Shown: in pieces, positions 24,731 through 33,084 of the stretch
How positions within the stretch are numbered: position 1 is the first letter of the stretch
How the letters are laid out: every line of letters begins with the position of its first letter
NCBI RefSeq assembly: GCF_030814835.1
Contig: NZ_JAUSVS010000002.1
Coordinates: 248,001 to 312,000 of the forward strand
DNA length: 64,000 nt
DNA from: Caulobacter ginsengisoli
GTDB lineage: Bacteria > Pseudomonadota > Alphaproteobacteria > Caulobacterales > Caulobacteraceae
Reading direction: 5' to 3'
Program-made: the position numbers and the translations under genes
Notes under the pieces: generated by a model
What the model saw: the letters and a program-made list of their open reading frames with translations, nothing else
Told to the model about the DNA's origin: nothing
Database searches by the model: none

Positions 24731-25648
24731 ATGGACAACGCCGCAGCGGGTCTCGACATCGGCCGTCATCGTATTCTGCATCCCGGACCGCTGCGCTGGC
24801 TGCGGGCCCTGGGCTGGATGGTGGCGATGGTCCTCCTGATCGGCGCCGCGCAGTGGGGGCTGGGCCGTGGGCTGAGACTGACCGCCGGCATGCTCGGCGG
24901 GGACAGCCCGCCGTTTCACCTGTCCGGCGTCTTCCTGATGATCGCCGTCTGCTTCGGCCTCTACTGGCTGCTGGTCAGGCTTGGCGAGGGTCGCGAGGCC
25001 CAGGAACTGGCGCCGGGCGCGGCCCTGGGCGGGCTGGCGATCGGCGCGGGCGTCGGGATCGGCATGTTCTGCGTGGTGATGGCGGCGTTGGTGGCGAGCG
25101 GCGCCTATCAGCTGACCGGGCCGCATCCGGCCCCGGTGCTGGCCGACGTCAACATGGCGCTAAGCTCCGGCTTTCTCGAGGAACTGTTCCTGCGGGCCAT
25201 CATCTTCCGGCTGGTGATGCGGGCCTTTGGCGTCTGGCCGGCCCTGCTGTTCTCGGCCGCCCTGTTCGGGGCCGGGCATCTGGCCAATCCCAACGCCACG
25301 CCGATGGCGGCCATCGCCATCGCCATCGAGGCCGGGTTGTCGCTGGCCGCCCTCTACCTGGCCACGGGCCGGGTCTGGGCCGCCATCGGCTTCCACGTCG
25401 CCTGGAATTTCGTGCAGGCCTATGTGTTCGGCGCCCGGGTGTCCGGCATCGAGATGAAGGGCAGCCTGTGGACCAGCACGGTCAATGCCGGGTCGCCGGA
25501 ATGGCTGAGCGGCGGGGCGTTCGGGCCGGAGGCCTCGGCCCCGGCCATGGTCGCCGGGACGCTGGTGGCGATCGCGGCCCTGGTCATCGCCCGGCGGCGC
25601 GGCAATCTTCGGGCTCTCCGCGATCCGGTCCGCCCCGATCCGGGTTGA
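24731..25648 (+). CDS. CPBP family intramembrane glutamic endopeptidase (Rce1/Abi-like)
   Basis: 305 residues with about eight transmembrane segments. The CPBP motifs are present: EExxxR at 150-155 (EELFLR), FGAGH with His183, and the HxxxN motif His222/Asn226 (GFHVAWNFVQ). The family includes Rce1 prenyl-protein proteases and bacterial proteins linked to bacteriocin immunity or anti-sigma cleavage. The N-terminus (about 1-25) is cytoplasmic. The ATG at 24731 (GGGGAGCA upstream) is preferred over an earlier in-frame ATG. There is no partner bacteriocin gene and no sequence-based hint of substrate. Confidence 0.9.
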   Translation: MDNAAAGLDIGRHRILHPGPLRWLRALGWMVAMVLLIGAAQWGLGRGLRLTAGMLGGDSPPFHLSGVFLMIAVCFGLYWLLVRLGEGREAQELAPGAALGGLAIGAGVGIGMFCVVMAALVASGAYQLTGPHPAPVLADVNMALSSGFLEELFLRAIIFRLVMRAFGVWPALLFSAALFGAGHLANPNATPMAAIAIAIEAGLSLAALYLATGRVWAAIGFHVAWNFVQAYVFGARVSGIEMKGSLWTSTVNAGSPEWLSGGAFGPEASAPAMVAGTLVAIAALVIARRRGNLRALRDPVRPDPG

Positions 25649-25672
25649 ATACCTGCAAAAAACTTATGGATA

Positions 25673-25686
25673 TTGCGCCAGATCAA
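25673..25686 (+). promoter_or_regulatory. Possible FixK/FNR-type site upstream of the OmpW gene
   Basis: TTGCG-CCAG-ATCAA matches 8 of the 10 fixed bases of the FNR/FixK consensus TTGAT-N4-ATCAA, with a perfect right half. It lies 77 bases before the chosen OmpW start. ompW genes are known targets of FNR-type regulators in other bacteria. The left half is imperfect, so confidence is limited. Confidence 0.35.
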
Positions 25687-25762
25687 CAAATTCCGGCGCG
25701 CATCGGCCCAAACCCCCTTCGACGCGGATTCAACCGCGCTGATGAAAACCAAGGGGATACCG

Positions 25763-26425
25763 ATGACTGTCTCGCGCTACGCTCTAGCGCTGCTGGCCGG
25801 CTTGGCTATGGCCGGCGCAGCGCTTCCGAGCACCGTTCTGGCCGAAGATTTCCAGCCGAAGGAAAAGGGCACGCTGATGCTCAATGTCCGGCTGACCGAT
25901 GTCGACCCGAAGGCCGGCAACGACATCCTGACCGCCGCCAATGTCGATACGGGCCTCAACGCCGAGGTCTCGTCCAGCGTCATGCCGACCATCGGCCTGA
26001 CCTACTTCATGACCGACAACCTGGCTCTCGAAGTGATCGCTGGCACGACCAAGCATAAGATCTCGGCCAGCGGCCTTCCCGTCGCCGACACCTGGGTGCT
26101 GCCGCCGGTCGTGGCCCTGCAGTACCACTTCAATCCCAAGGGCCGGGTCAGTCCCTATGTGGGCGCGGGCGTCAACTACATGCTGTTCTACGGGACCGAG
26201 GATAAGACCGGCTTCAAGAGCACCAAGGTCGACAACGGCTTCGGCTACGCTTTGCAGGCCGGCGCCGATGTCGCCATCAAGGGCCCCTGGAGCCTGAACG
26301 TCGACGTCAAGAAGATCTATTTCGAGACTGACGCGACCACGACCCTGAAGCCGGCGACGAAGCTGCATTCCAAGGTCGATCTGGACCCGTGGGTGCTGTC
26401 GGTCGGCTTCGGCTACAGGTTCTAG
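25763..26425 (+). CDS. OmpW family outer membrane protein
   Basis: 220 residues with a signal peptide (about 1-25, cleavage near VLAED) and an eight-strand beta-barrel pattern ending in Phe (SVGFGYRF), as needed for outer-membrane insertion. OmpW hallmarks include the N-terminal KGTLMLNVRLTDVDP strand, LTYFMTDNLALEVIAG and the PYVGAGVNYM strand. It forms a small hydrophobic channel. The ATG at 25763 has an AAGGGGA ribosome site 5 bases upstream; ATGs at 25673 and 25742 lack one. Its stop shares CTAG with the stop of the convergent gene at 26422. Confidence 0.92.
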   Translation: MTVSRYALALLAGLAMAGAALPSTVLAEDFQPKEKGTLMLNVRLTDVDPKAGNDILTAANVDTGLNAEVSSSVMPTIGLTYFMTDNLALEVIAGTTKHKISASGLPVADTWVLPPVVALQYHFNPKGRVSPYVGAGVNYMLFYGTEDKTGFKSTKVDNGFGYALQAGADVAIKGPWSLNVDVKKIYFETDATTTLKPATKLHSKVDLDPWVLSVGFGYRF

Positions 26426-26991
26426 GCCGCCGCCGTCTCCTCCGACTCCGGCCGCTCCGGCGCGGCCGGCACGTCGTTGATGAACCGCTCGATCGCCGCC
26501 GCCTGCCGCGCCATTTCCAGCACGGCGGGCGGCGCGTTGTCCGGCTCCTCGGCGACCAGCTCGATCAGTTGGCGGGCCAGGGCCTGCAGCTTGGGGGCGT
26601 TGGCGATCAGCCGGGCCTGGCGCTCGATGCGGTGCGGGTCGCGGTCGTATTCCGCCCCCGGCGTGCGCCAGCCGCCCCAGTCGTTGGGGTCGGTGACCAC
26701 CACCGGATAGGTGCCGGGGAAGGGGTGATGGGCGCAGTCGGCGGGCTGTTGCCACTTGTTCTTGGCCCGAAGCAGACGCCAGCGCTCGCCGTCGGACGAA
26801 ACCTCGGCGACCTGGTCTTCGGGCTTGAGCTCATGGCCGTGGAACTCGCGGCCCAGGCCCACGTCATAGGTGACCCGCACGGGCTCATCGAAGCCCCTGG
26901 CCCAGGTCGGCACCACCTTTTCGATGACCGCCCAGGCGCCGACGCTCTCGACCCAGACACGCTGATTTCGTTGGAAAGTGGCCTTCGCCAT
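26422..26991 (-). CDS. Conserved-looking hypothetical protein
   Basis: 189 residues, soluble, no signal or membrane segment. The start at 26991 (MAKATFQRNQRVWVE) has GGTGAGGA just upstream. The N-terminal 60 residues (RVWVESVGAWAVIEKV ... FDEPVRVTYDVGLGREFHGHEL) look like a small beta-barrel domain. A basic middle section (RWRLLRAKNKWQQPADCAHHPF) and a helical C-terminus (about 110-180, ARQLIELVAEEP) follow. I do not recognise the family. Codon usage is like its neighbours. Its 3' end overlaps the ompW stop codon by a few bases. Confidence 0.75.
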   Translation of the reverse strand: MAKATFQRNQRVWVESVGAWAVIEKVVPTWARGFDEPVRVTYDVGLGREFHGHELKPEDQVAEVSSDGERWRLLRAKNKWQQPADCAHHPFPGTYPVVVTDPNDWGGWRTPGAEYDRDPHRIERQARLIANAPKLQALARQLIELVAEEPDNAPPAVLEMARQAAAIERFINDVPAAPERPESEETAAA

Positions 26992-27137
26992 GTCCTCACC
27001 GCCAAACTTCTTTTGGGCCAGAATCTTCGGCTGCATAAGAACCTGAAATCATTGACGCGAGGTCAATCTTCCCCCGCGCCGAAACGCCGCTAGATTGCCA
27101 GCCGCAGACGCTCCGGAACGGGGCGCGGGAGGACGCT

Positions 27138-28253
27138 GTGAATTTCGACTATTCCGACGACCAGAAGTTTCTGAAGGGCGAGGCCCGCAAGTTCCTCGAA
27201 GCCCGCTGCGGCAGCGCCGTGGTGCGCGGCGTGCTCAACAATGAGGACGTCTCCTTCGACAAGGATCTGTGGAAGGGCGTGGCCGAGCAGGGCTGGCTGG
27301 GCGCCGCCATCGCCGAGGAGCACGGCGGGCTGGGCCTGGGCCATATCGAGCTCTGCGCCATAGCCGAGGAGATGGGCCGGGTCGCCGCCCCGATCCCCTT
27401 CGCTTCGACCGTCTATTTCGTCGCCGAGGCCATCGCCGCCGCCGGCACGGACGAGCAGAAGGCCGACCTGCTGCCGAAGATCGCGGCCGGTGAGCTGATC
27501 GGCTGCTACGCCACCTCGGAAGGCCCCGGCGCCCTGACCCCCGGCGCGGTGAAGTGCAAGGTCGAGGGCGGCAAACTCTCGGGCGTGAAGATCCCGGTGA
27601 CCGACGGCGACTGCGCCGACATCGCCATCGTGCTGGCCAACGAGGCGGGCCGCCCGGGCCTGTTCCTCGTCGACCTGAAGGGGGGCGGCGTCACCGTCGA
27701 GACCCTCAAGAGCCTGGACCCCACCCGCGGCGTCGCCCGGCTGACCTTCAAGGACGCCCCGGCGCGGGCCCTGGGCGCGGCCGGTGAGGGCTTCAACATC
27801 ACCGAGCAGGTGTTCGACCGCGCCGCCGTGCTGCTGTCGTTCGAACAGGTGGGCGGGGCCGACCGCTGCCTGGAAATGGCCAAGGAGTACGCGCTGGAGC
27901 GCTATGCGTTCGGCCGGGTGATCGCCAGCTATCAGGCCATCAAGCACAAGCTGGCCGACATGTACGTCAAGAACGAGGTGGCCCGCTCCAACGCCTACTA
28001 CGGAGCCTGGGCGCTGAACACCAACGCCCCGGAACTGCCGGTGGCGGCCTCGGCGGCGCGCATCGCCGGCAGCGAGGCCTACTGGTTCGCCTCCAAGGAA
28101 AACATCCAGACCCATGGCGGCATGGGCTTTACCTGGGAGGTGGACTGCCACCTCTACTACCGCCGCTCGCGGCAGCTGGCCCTGGTGGCCGGCGGTCCCA
28201 AGGTCTGGAAAGAACGTCTGGTCACCCAGCTCGAACGCCGTAACGCGGCCTGA
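27138..28253 (+). CDS. Acyl-CoA dehydrogenase, subunit-type (short form)
   Basis: 371 residues of the flavin acyl-CoA dehydrogenase family. The N-terminal helical domain (FDYSDDQKFLKGEARKFLE, WLGAAIAEEHGGLGLG), middle beta domain (ATSEGPGA, KIPVTDGDCADIAIV) and C-terminal four-helix domain (YALERYAFGRVIASYQAIKHKLADMYV ... IQTHGGMGFTWEVDCHLYYRR) are all present. It introduces a 2,3 double bond into an acyl-CoA using FAD. The GTG start has GGGAGGA upstream. It is followed after 17 bases by a second, longer acyl-CoA dehydrogenase. Such tandem pairs form heteromeric enzymes in sterol or branched-substrate catabolism, so an alpha-beta complex is likely. The substrate is unknown. Confidence 0.9.
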   Translation: MNFDYSDDQKFLKGEARKFLEARCGSAVVRGVLNNEDVSFDKDLWKGVAEQGWLGAAIAEEHGGLGLGHIELCAIAEEMGRVAAPIPFASTVYFVAEAIAAAGTDEQKADLLPKIAAGELIGCYATSEGPGALTPGAVKCKVEGGKLSGVKIPVTDGDCADIAIVLANEAGRPGLFLVDLKGGGVTVETLKSLDPTRGVARLTFKDAPARALGAAGEGFNITEQVFDRAAVLLSFEQVGGADRCLEMAKEYALERYAFGRVIASYQAIKHKLADMYVKNEVARSNAYYGAWALNTNAPELPVAASAARIAGSEAYWFASKENIQTHGGMGFTWEVDCHLYYRRSRQLALVAGGPKVWKERLVTQLERRNAA

Positions 28254-28270
28254 GCGAGAGGAAGATAATC

Positions 28271-29497
28271 ATGGACTTCAACGACTCTCCCGAAGAAGCC
28301 GCCTACCGCGAAAAAGCCCGCGCCTGGCTGGAAGAGAACGCCGCCGCCCACAAGAGCACCAGCGCCAACGGCCGCCGGCCCAACAGCCCCGAGCACATGG
28401 CCGCCGCCAAGGCCTGGCAGACCAAGAAGGCTGAGAACGGCTATGCCTGCATCACCTGGCCCAAGGAATGGGGCGGCGGTGGCGGCACCCCGCTGCAGTC
28501 GGTGATCTTCAGCCAGGAAGAGGCCAAGGTCGGCGTCAACTACGGCTACTTCACCATTGGCCTGGGCATGTGCGTGCCGACCGTCATGGCCTTCGCCGAC
28601 GCCGAGACCAAGACCCGCTTCGTGGGTCCGGCCATGAAGGGCGAGGAGATCTGGTGCCAGCTGTTTTCCGAACCGGCCGGCGGCTCGGACGTGGCGGCCA
28701 GCCGCACCCGGGCCATCAAGGACGGCGACGAGTGGGTGATCAACGGCCAGAAGGTCTGGACCACCGGCGCCCAATACAGCGACTACGGCATCCTGCTGGT
28801 CCGCACCGATCCCGACGTGCCCAAGCACAAGGGCCTGACCATGTTCTGGATCGACATGCACGATCCGGCCGTGGAGGTCCGTCCGATCCACCAGGCGTCT
28901 GGCGGCAGCGAGTTCAACGAGGTCTATTTCACCGACCTTCGCGTCAAGGACAGCCAGCGCCTGGGCGGCGTGGGCGACGGCTGGAAGGTGGCCCTGGTCA
29001 CCCTGATGAACGAGCGCTTGGCGGTCGGCGGGTCCTCGGGCCCGGACTACAAGACCATCATGGAGCTGGCGCGCACGACCGATACGGTGAATGGCGCGGC
29101 GATCCGCGACGGCGCCTTCCGCGAGAAGCTGGCCGACTGGTACGTAGCGGCCGAGGGGCTGAAGTTCACCCGCTTCCGGACCATGACCGCCCTGTCGCGC
29201 GGCCAGACCCCGGGCCCGGAAAGCTCGATCGGCAAGATCATCGCCGCCAACCAGATGCAGGAAATGTCCAACGCCGGCGTCGAGATGGAAGACCAGTACG
29301 GCATCCTCACCGACCCGTCCGAGGCGCCTCTGCAGGCGGCCTTCCAGCAGTCGCTGCTGTGGGCCCCGGGCCTGCGCATCGCCGGCGGCACCGACGAGAT
29401 CCTCAAGAACATCATCGCCGAACGGGTGCTTGGCCTGCCGGGCGATGTCCGCGTCGACAAGGACGTGGCGTTCAAGGACATGCCGACGGGGCGGTAG
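28271..29497 (+). CDS. Acyl-CoA dehydrogenase (long form), probable partner of the upstream enzyme
   Basis: 408 residues with full acyl-CoA dehydrogenase architecture. The N-terminal domain has YACITWPKEWGGGGG. The flavin-binding middle domain has WCQLFSEPAGGSDVAASRTRA and WVINGQKVWTTGAQYSDYG. The C-terminal domain ends AGGTDEILKNIIAERVLGLPGD, where such enzymes bind FAD across the dimer. It shares an operon with the preceding gene (17-base gap, GAGAGGAAG ribosome site). Paired with the shorter ACAD it resembles FadE-type heterotetramers; the substrate is not deducible. Confidence 0.92.
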   Translation: MDFNDSPEEAAYREKARAWLEENAAAHKSTSANGRRPNSPEHMAAAKAWQTKKAENGYACITWPKEWGGGGGTPLQSVIFSQEEAKVGVNYGYFTIGLGMCVPTVMAFADAETKTRFVGPAMKGEEIWCQLFSEPAGGSDVAASRTRAIKDGDEWVINGQKVWTTGAQYSDYGILLVRTDPDVPKHKGLTMFWIDMHDPAVEVRPIHQASGGSEFNEVYFTDLRVKDSQRLGGVGDGWKVALVTLMNERLAVGGSSGPDYKTIMELARTTDTVNGAAIRDGAFREKLADWYVAAEGLKFTRFRTMTALSRGQTPGPESSIGKIIAANQMQEMSNAGVEMEDQYGILTDPSEAPLQAAFQQSLLWAPGLRIAGGTDEILKNIIAERVLGLPGDVRVDKDVAFKDMPTGR

Positions 29498-29501
29498 GTT
29501 A

Positions 29502-29733
29502 CTCCGCCCCCGGCGGGGGCGGACGACCTCGCCAGAGCGAGGTCCGGTGAGGGTTTCCGGGCCGTGCGTCAGTCAGTCCTGGCTATCTGAGACTTGTGGG
29601 CCAGGAGCCCAGCACAGCGGCCGGGGAAACTCGGCCGTTTTCGCTACACGGCCTCTTAAACCCTCACCGGGCTGCCCACGGGCGCGCTCGATGCGCGCCT
29701 CGGGGCGGCCGTCCGCCCCCGCCGGGGGCGGAG
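29502..29733. repeat. Large nested inverted repeat between convergent genes
   Basis: The outer arms are 27 bases, 29502-29528 (CTCCGCCCCCGGCGGGGGCG then GACGACC) and 29707-29733, complementary at 26 of 27 positions; each arm is itself palindromic. Inner segments GTGAGGGTTT and AAACCCTCAC also pair. No gene with a ribosome site is visible in 29498-29735. It probably terminates transcription from both sides. A related shorter palindrome with the same core occurs at 39903-39929. Confidence 0.8.
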
Positions 29734-29735
29734 TA

Positions 29736-30323
29736 TCACCCTAACTTCTGCGCCGCCGCCGCCAGCTTTTCCACCGCCTGGTGGATGGCGGCGCGGCAGG
29801 CCTGTTCGATGGCGGGGTTGCGCTTGCGCTCTCCGCCCAGGCCGCGGCCGTCGTCGTCTTCGATCCCGGCCTTCAGCGTCCGCCCGCTCGCTTGAGCGGT
29901 TCCGGTGGCGAGGGCCAGCACCTGCTTTGTCGCGCCGTCGAGCAGCCGCAGGCTGACCGCCAGTTCGATGCGCTCGTTCCCGACCCCGGCCCGGCCGCCA
30001 AGGGCCCCGCCCAGGCCGCCGATATCCAGCCCCGCGCCGCCCTTGGTCTCGAACTTGGTCACCGAGGCCCGCAGCAGGCGCGGCGGGTCGGCGTCGCCGG
30101 CTGCGTCCTCAGCCTCGATCACGGCGAAGCCGCCGCTGGCCAGCAATTCCTCGATCAACAGGGCGACCAGGCTCTCCTCGGTCGCCGAGGAACCCAGCAG
30201 GCTGCTGGCGCCGAACCCGACCACCGTCACCCGCAGTGGCGTAGCGGCCTGGGCGGGGAGGGCGATGAGGATTGCGGCGGTGGCCGCCAGCCAATGGCGC
30301 CTGGTGAGTTCGTGCATGGTCAT
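29736..30323 (-). CDS. CsgG/HfaB-like secreted protein
   Basis: 195 residues with a signal peptide (about 1-26, RRHWLAATAAILIALPAQA). The mature part has the pattern of the CsgG-like alpha/beta domain: RVTVVGFGASSL, a helix with LLIEELLASGGFAVIEAED, RASVTKFETK with a Gly-rich hairpin (GLDIGGLGGALGG), ELAVSLRLLDGATKQVLA, and a C-terminal helix AIHQAVEKLAAA. CsgG forms curli secretion pores and HfaB anchors holdfast in Caulobacter. This protein lacks a lipobox Cys after the signal, so pore formation is uncertain. It lies downstream of a Cys-rich secreted protein, separated by an intrinsic terminator. Confidence 0.7.
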   Translation of the reverse strand: MTMHELTRRHWLAATAAILIALPAQAATPLRVTVVGFGASSLLGSSATEESLVALLIEELLASGGFAVIEAEDAAGDADPPRLLRASVTKFETKGGAGLDIGGLGGALGGRAGVGNERIELAVSLRLLDGATKQVLALATGTAQASGRTLKAGIEDDDGRGLGGERKRNPAIEQACRAAIHQAVEKLAAAAQKLG

Positions 30324-30331
30324 GTCTCCGG

Positions 30332-30361
30332 AAAAAGGGGCCGGGCGTCGCCGCCCGGCCC
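30332..30361 (-). terminator. Intrinsic terminator of the Cys-rich protein gene
   Basis: On the minus strand, GGGCCGGGCG / CGCCCGGCCC (10 bp) with a 4-base loop is followed by C and TTTTT (30336-30332). It lies 12 bases past the stop at 30373 and directly before the CsgG-like start, so that gene probably needs its own promoter or read-through. Confidence 0.85.
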
Positions 30362-30372
30362 GTTCCAGCCCC

Positions 30373-31155
30373 TTAGGCCAGCACGGCGATGAACTTGGTC
30401 AGGCAGCCCGCCTGCCAGACCTTCAGCGGCATCCACTTCGGCTTGCCGGCGCCGCCCTTACAGCTCTGGTACTGGGCCCAGGCCGTTTTCGCCTTCGCGG
30501 TCGCCTGCATGATGCAGTTGACACAGGCGGTCCACTGCTGGGCGTAGCAGGGCGCGATGCAGGGGATCGCGGCGCTGCACTGCGTCGCCGTCGGGCCGGC
30601 GAGCGCCAGCCGCTGCGGTTCCTGCGGGATCGCCGTCAGCTTGCTCAGCGAGGGATAGCTGCCCACGGCCTTGGGCGACAGGAAGGCCTTGAAGGCCTGC
30701 TGGTCGCGCACTGGCCAGCCGGCCACCAGCCTGGCGTCGATCAGCACGTCGCCCGACTGAATACGGCCCATGAAGTCGTCGTTGGCGTCGGCTTCCTTGT
30801 TGAGGGTCGCTTCATGGACCTGGGCCAGGTCCTCGAACGCCTTCAAGCCCTGGACGTCGCCCTTGGTCCCCTTGCTCTCCGAGGCCAGTTTGGCGTTGCC
30901 GGCGACCTGGTTGAAGAGGTCGTTCATTCCGGACGCATAGCTTTGGTCGAGCGACGCCTCGAGATCGCGCGCCGTGAGCAGACGCGAACCGCGCAGTTGT
31001 TCCTGGCCGCCCAGCAGCCGCTGGAAGCTGGCGTCGGCCGTCGAAACGCCGGCCGGAACGCTGCCGGTCGGTCCGGCGGCGCCTGCCGGTCCGGCCATGG
31101 GGGCCAGGATCAGCGCCAGCGCCGCCACGGCCTTGGTGAGATAGGTCAGTTTCAT
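30373..31155 (-). CDS. Secreted Cys-rich protein of unknown function
   Basis: 260 residues. The start chosen is the ATG at 31155 (MKLTYLTKAVAALALILAP) with GGGAGCT upstream. A signal peptide covers about 1-27 (cleavage near AGAAG). The middle (about 30-180) is soluble and mainly helical (QRLLGGQEQLRGSRLLTARDLEASLDQS). The last 80 residues contain eight cysteines, including a tight cluster CSAAIPCIAPCYAQQWTACV and CIMQ, CKGG and GCLT. Such a cluster suggests disulfide bonding or metal binding outside the cytoplasm. I do not recognise the family. Confidence 0.75.
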   Translation of the reverse strand: MKLTYLTKAVAALALILAPMAGPAGAAGPTGSVPAGVSTADASFQRLLGGQEQLRGSRLLTARDLEASLDQSYASGMNDLFNQVAGNAKLASESKGTKGDVQGLKAFEDLAQVHEATLNKEADANDDFMGRIQSGDVLIDARLVAGWPVRDQQAFKAFLSPKAVGSYPSLSKLTAIPQEPQRLALAGPTATQCSAAIPCIAPCYAQQWTACVNCIMQATAKAKTAWAQYQSCKGGAGKPKWMPLKVWQAGCLTKFIAVLA

Positions 31156-31309
31156 AGGTAGCTCCCTTTTCCTGCCCCGCAGGTCTGTCGTCCCGTCGCA
31201 CAACGTTGTCCGACAAAGCCCTGGGTGGGCGCCCCGAGTTCATGGGGGGCGGGTCCCCACCGCTTGCTACCGGGGCGGCGGGTGCTAGGGTCTCCGGAGG
31301 GGGCTGACG

Positions 31310-32428
31310 ATGCGGCTGGCGACGCCATTCCTGATCGGCGCGATCGCGGTCTGCGCGGTGCTGGGCGCCTATGGCTGGACGACGGCGGCCCCGGATCGCG
31401 CCAGCGCCGTCCGCCCGCCGCGCAGCGGCATGGCCCTGCTTAAGGCCTTCCGCTGCTTCAAGCCGACGCGGAAGGTGGTCGTGGTCCGCGGGGTCGAGGA
31501 CAATTTCTCGCCGAAGGGCGAGGAGCCGCTGTCCGTGCGGCCGGCGCTGCGCAGCGCCACCCTGATGTCGATGCTGGCCAAGAGCGGCTACGACGTTGTC
31601 GAGGAGGACCACGCCTTCAGCGATTCGATCCAGGTCCCGGCCGGCCTGGTGTCGCGGGGCCTGTTCGTCATTGGCCTCAAACCCCTGCGCGGCAAGGAGA
31701 ATGACGGCTTCGCCATCGGCGATCTCAGCCGGCGCTTCGAGAGCGGTCCGGGCCGGCCGTTCATGCAGGCCCCGATCCCGGAACTCGACCGCCAGCCGGG
31801 ATGGAATGTCAGCGGCGTTGTCCGCTTCGCCCGCCTCGACGAGATCCGGTTCGAACCTAGGGCGGGCGGGACCGTTACCTTGCTCGACCACCTCCAGGAC
31901 GGCGGCGGGTGGATCGATGTGCAGACAACCGACGACACCAGCGTCGACTTCATGGGCGCGGCCTTCTGTGTCGGCCCGCCCCGCATCAAGGGGGCCACCT
32001 TCATCCCCGACCCCCGCCCCAGGAAGGGCGACATGGTCTTGCTCGGCTGTACGATCCAGCGCAACGACCGCTATGTCTGCGAGCCCTTCGAGGGGGACAC
32101 CGCCTGCGAGGTTTCGCTGCCCGTGGCCTGTATCCGGCCCGACCAGGAACCGTGGCCGAGGGCCTTCGCCGGCGGAGGCGCGCCGTCGGACTGGACCGGC
32201 GGGCGGCTGGCCGCGGCGCCGGCGACCCCGGCCAGCCGTTTCCGCACCATCGCCGACGCCGACCGCTACTGCGCCGCCAACCTGGGCAAGGACTGGCGGG
32301 TGCTGGGCGTGCAGGACGCCATGTTCTCGATGACGGCCATCGGCCGTGGCCGGGCGGCCGATTTCGAACCCCGGGCCTGGGTCGATGTCGCCGACCAGCC
32401 GCACGCCACCTGCTGGGCGCGCAAATGA
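31310..32428 (+). CDS. Exported protein of unknown function, coupled to a response regulator
   Basis: 372 residues with an N-terminal hydrophobic segment (about 5-27) acting as a signal peptide or anchor. The rest is a soluble beta-rich domain with several cysteines; the C-terminal segment (about 305-372: RTIADADRYCAANLGKDWRV ... ATCWARK) ends in a Cys pair likely to form a disulfide. I do not recognise the family. The stop overlaps the ATG of the response regulator (ATGA at 32425-32428), so its translation is tied to a two-component system. It may be a sensor accessory protein, but this is inference. Confidence 0.75.
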   Translation: MRLATPFLIGAIAVCAVLGAYGWTTAAPDRASAVRPPRSGMALLKAFRCFKPTRKVVVVRGVEDNFSPKGEEPLSVRPALRSATLMSMLAKSGYDVVEEDHAFSDSIQVPAGLVSRGLFVIGLKPLRGKENDGFAIGDLSRRFESGPGRPFMQAPIPELDRQPGWNVSGVVRFARLDEIRFEPRAGGTVTLLDHLQDGGGWIDVQTTDDTSVDFMGAAFCVGPPRIKGATFIPDPRPRKGDMVLLGCTIQRNDRYVCEPFEGDTACEVSLPVACIRPDQEPWPRAFAGGGAPSDWTGGRLAAAPATPASRFRTIADADRYCAANLGKDWRVLGVQDAMFSMTAIGRGRAADFEPRAWVDVADQPHATCWARK

Positions 32429-33081
32429 GCAAACCCAAACGCATCGCCATCCTCGAGGACGACGAGCATCTGCGCGTCTATCTGGAAGAGGTGATCGCCG
32501 AAGGCGAGGGGCTGATCCTGGCCTTCTCGGCGGAGACGCTGGCCCAGGCCAAGGCCAGCCTGGCCAGGACGGCCTGCGACCTCTGCCTGGTCGATCTGCG
32601 GCTGCCGGATGGCGACGGGCTCAGCCTGCTTGGGCCCCTGCGCGCGGCCGGCGCCAAGGCGCTGATCCTGACCGTCCTGGGCGATCCGGCCAGCGTGCTG
32701 ATGGCCCTGAAGGCCGGCGCGGACGGCTATCTGCTCAAGGAGACCCCGCCCGACCAGCTGCGCCGCAGCATCGCCTCGACCCTGGCCGGCGAGACACCGC
32801 TCAGTCCTCAGGCCGCCACCCATCTGCTGGAGACCTGGAAATCCGCCTCCGGCGCCCTGACCCGGGCGGCGGAAGGGGAGGGGCTGACCCCGCGCGAGGT
32901 CGAGGTGCTCAAGCTGTTTTCACGCGGCCTCAGCTACCGCGAGGCGGCCGACATCCTGGGCATCTCGCCGCACACCATCGGCGACCATGTCAAATGCATC
33001 TACCGCAAGCTGGCGGTGCATTCGCGCAGCGAGGCCATCTTTGAGGCCCGCCAGATGGGGCTTATTTCGCTGCTCGACTGA
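32425..33081 (+). CDS. NarL/FixJ-type response regulator
   Basis: 218 residues. The receiver domain (about 5-120) has the acidic pair ED-D at 11-13, phospho-acceptor Asp57 (CLVDLRLPDGDG), Thr in LILTVLGDP and Lys in YLLKETPP. The C-terminal LuxR-type helix-turn-helix (about 152-212) has LTPREVEVLKLFSRGLSYREAADILGISPHTIGDHVKCIYRKL. It is a DNA-binding transcription regulator activated by phosphorylation. The convergent histidine kinase gene ends 3 bases away and is of the matching HisKA_3 class, so they are the likely cognate pair. Confidence 0.93.
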   Translation: MSKPKRIAILEDDEHLRVYLEEVIAEGEGLILAFSAETLAQAKASLARTACDLCLVDLRLPDGDGLSLLGPLRAAGAKALILTVLGDPASVLMALKAGADGYLLKETPPDQLRRSIASTLAGETPLSPQAATHLLETWKSASGALTRAAEGEGLTPREVEVLKLFSRGLSYREAADILGISPHTIGDHVKCIYRKLAVHSRSEAIFEARQMGLISLLD

Positions 33082-33084
33082 GGG

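Noticed and set aside
24698..24731. Longer N-terminus for the CPBP protease
   Set aside because: The ATG at 24698 has no ribosome site and would add 11 non-conserved residues; the ATG at 24731 has GGGGAG upstream.
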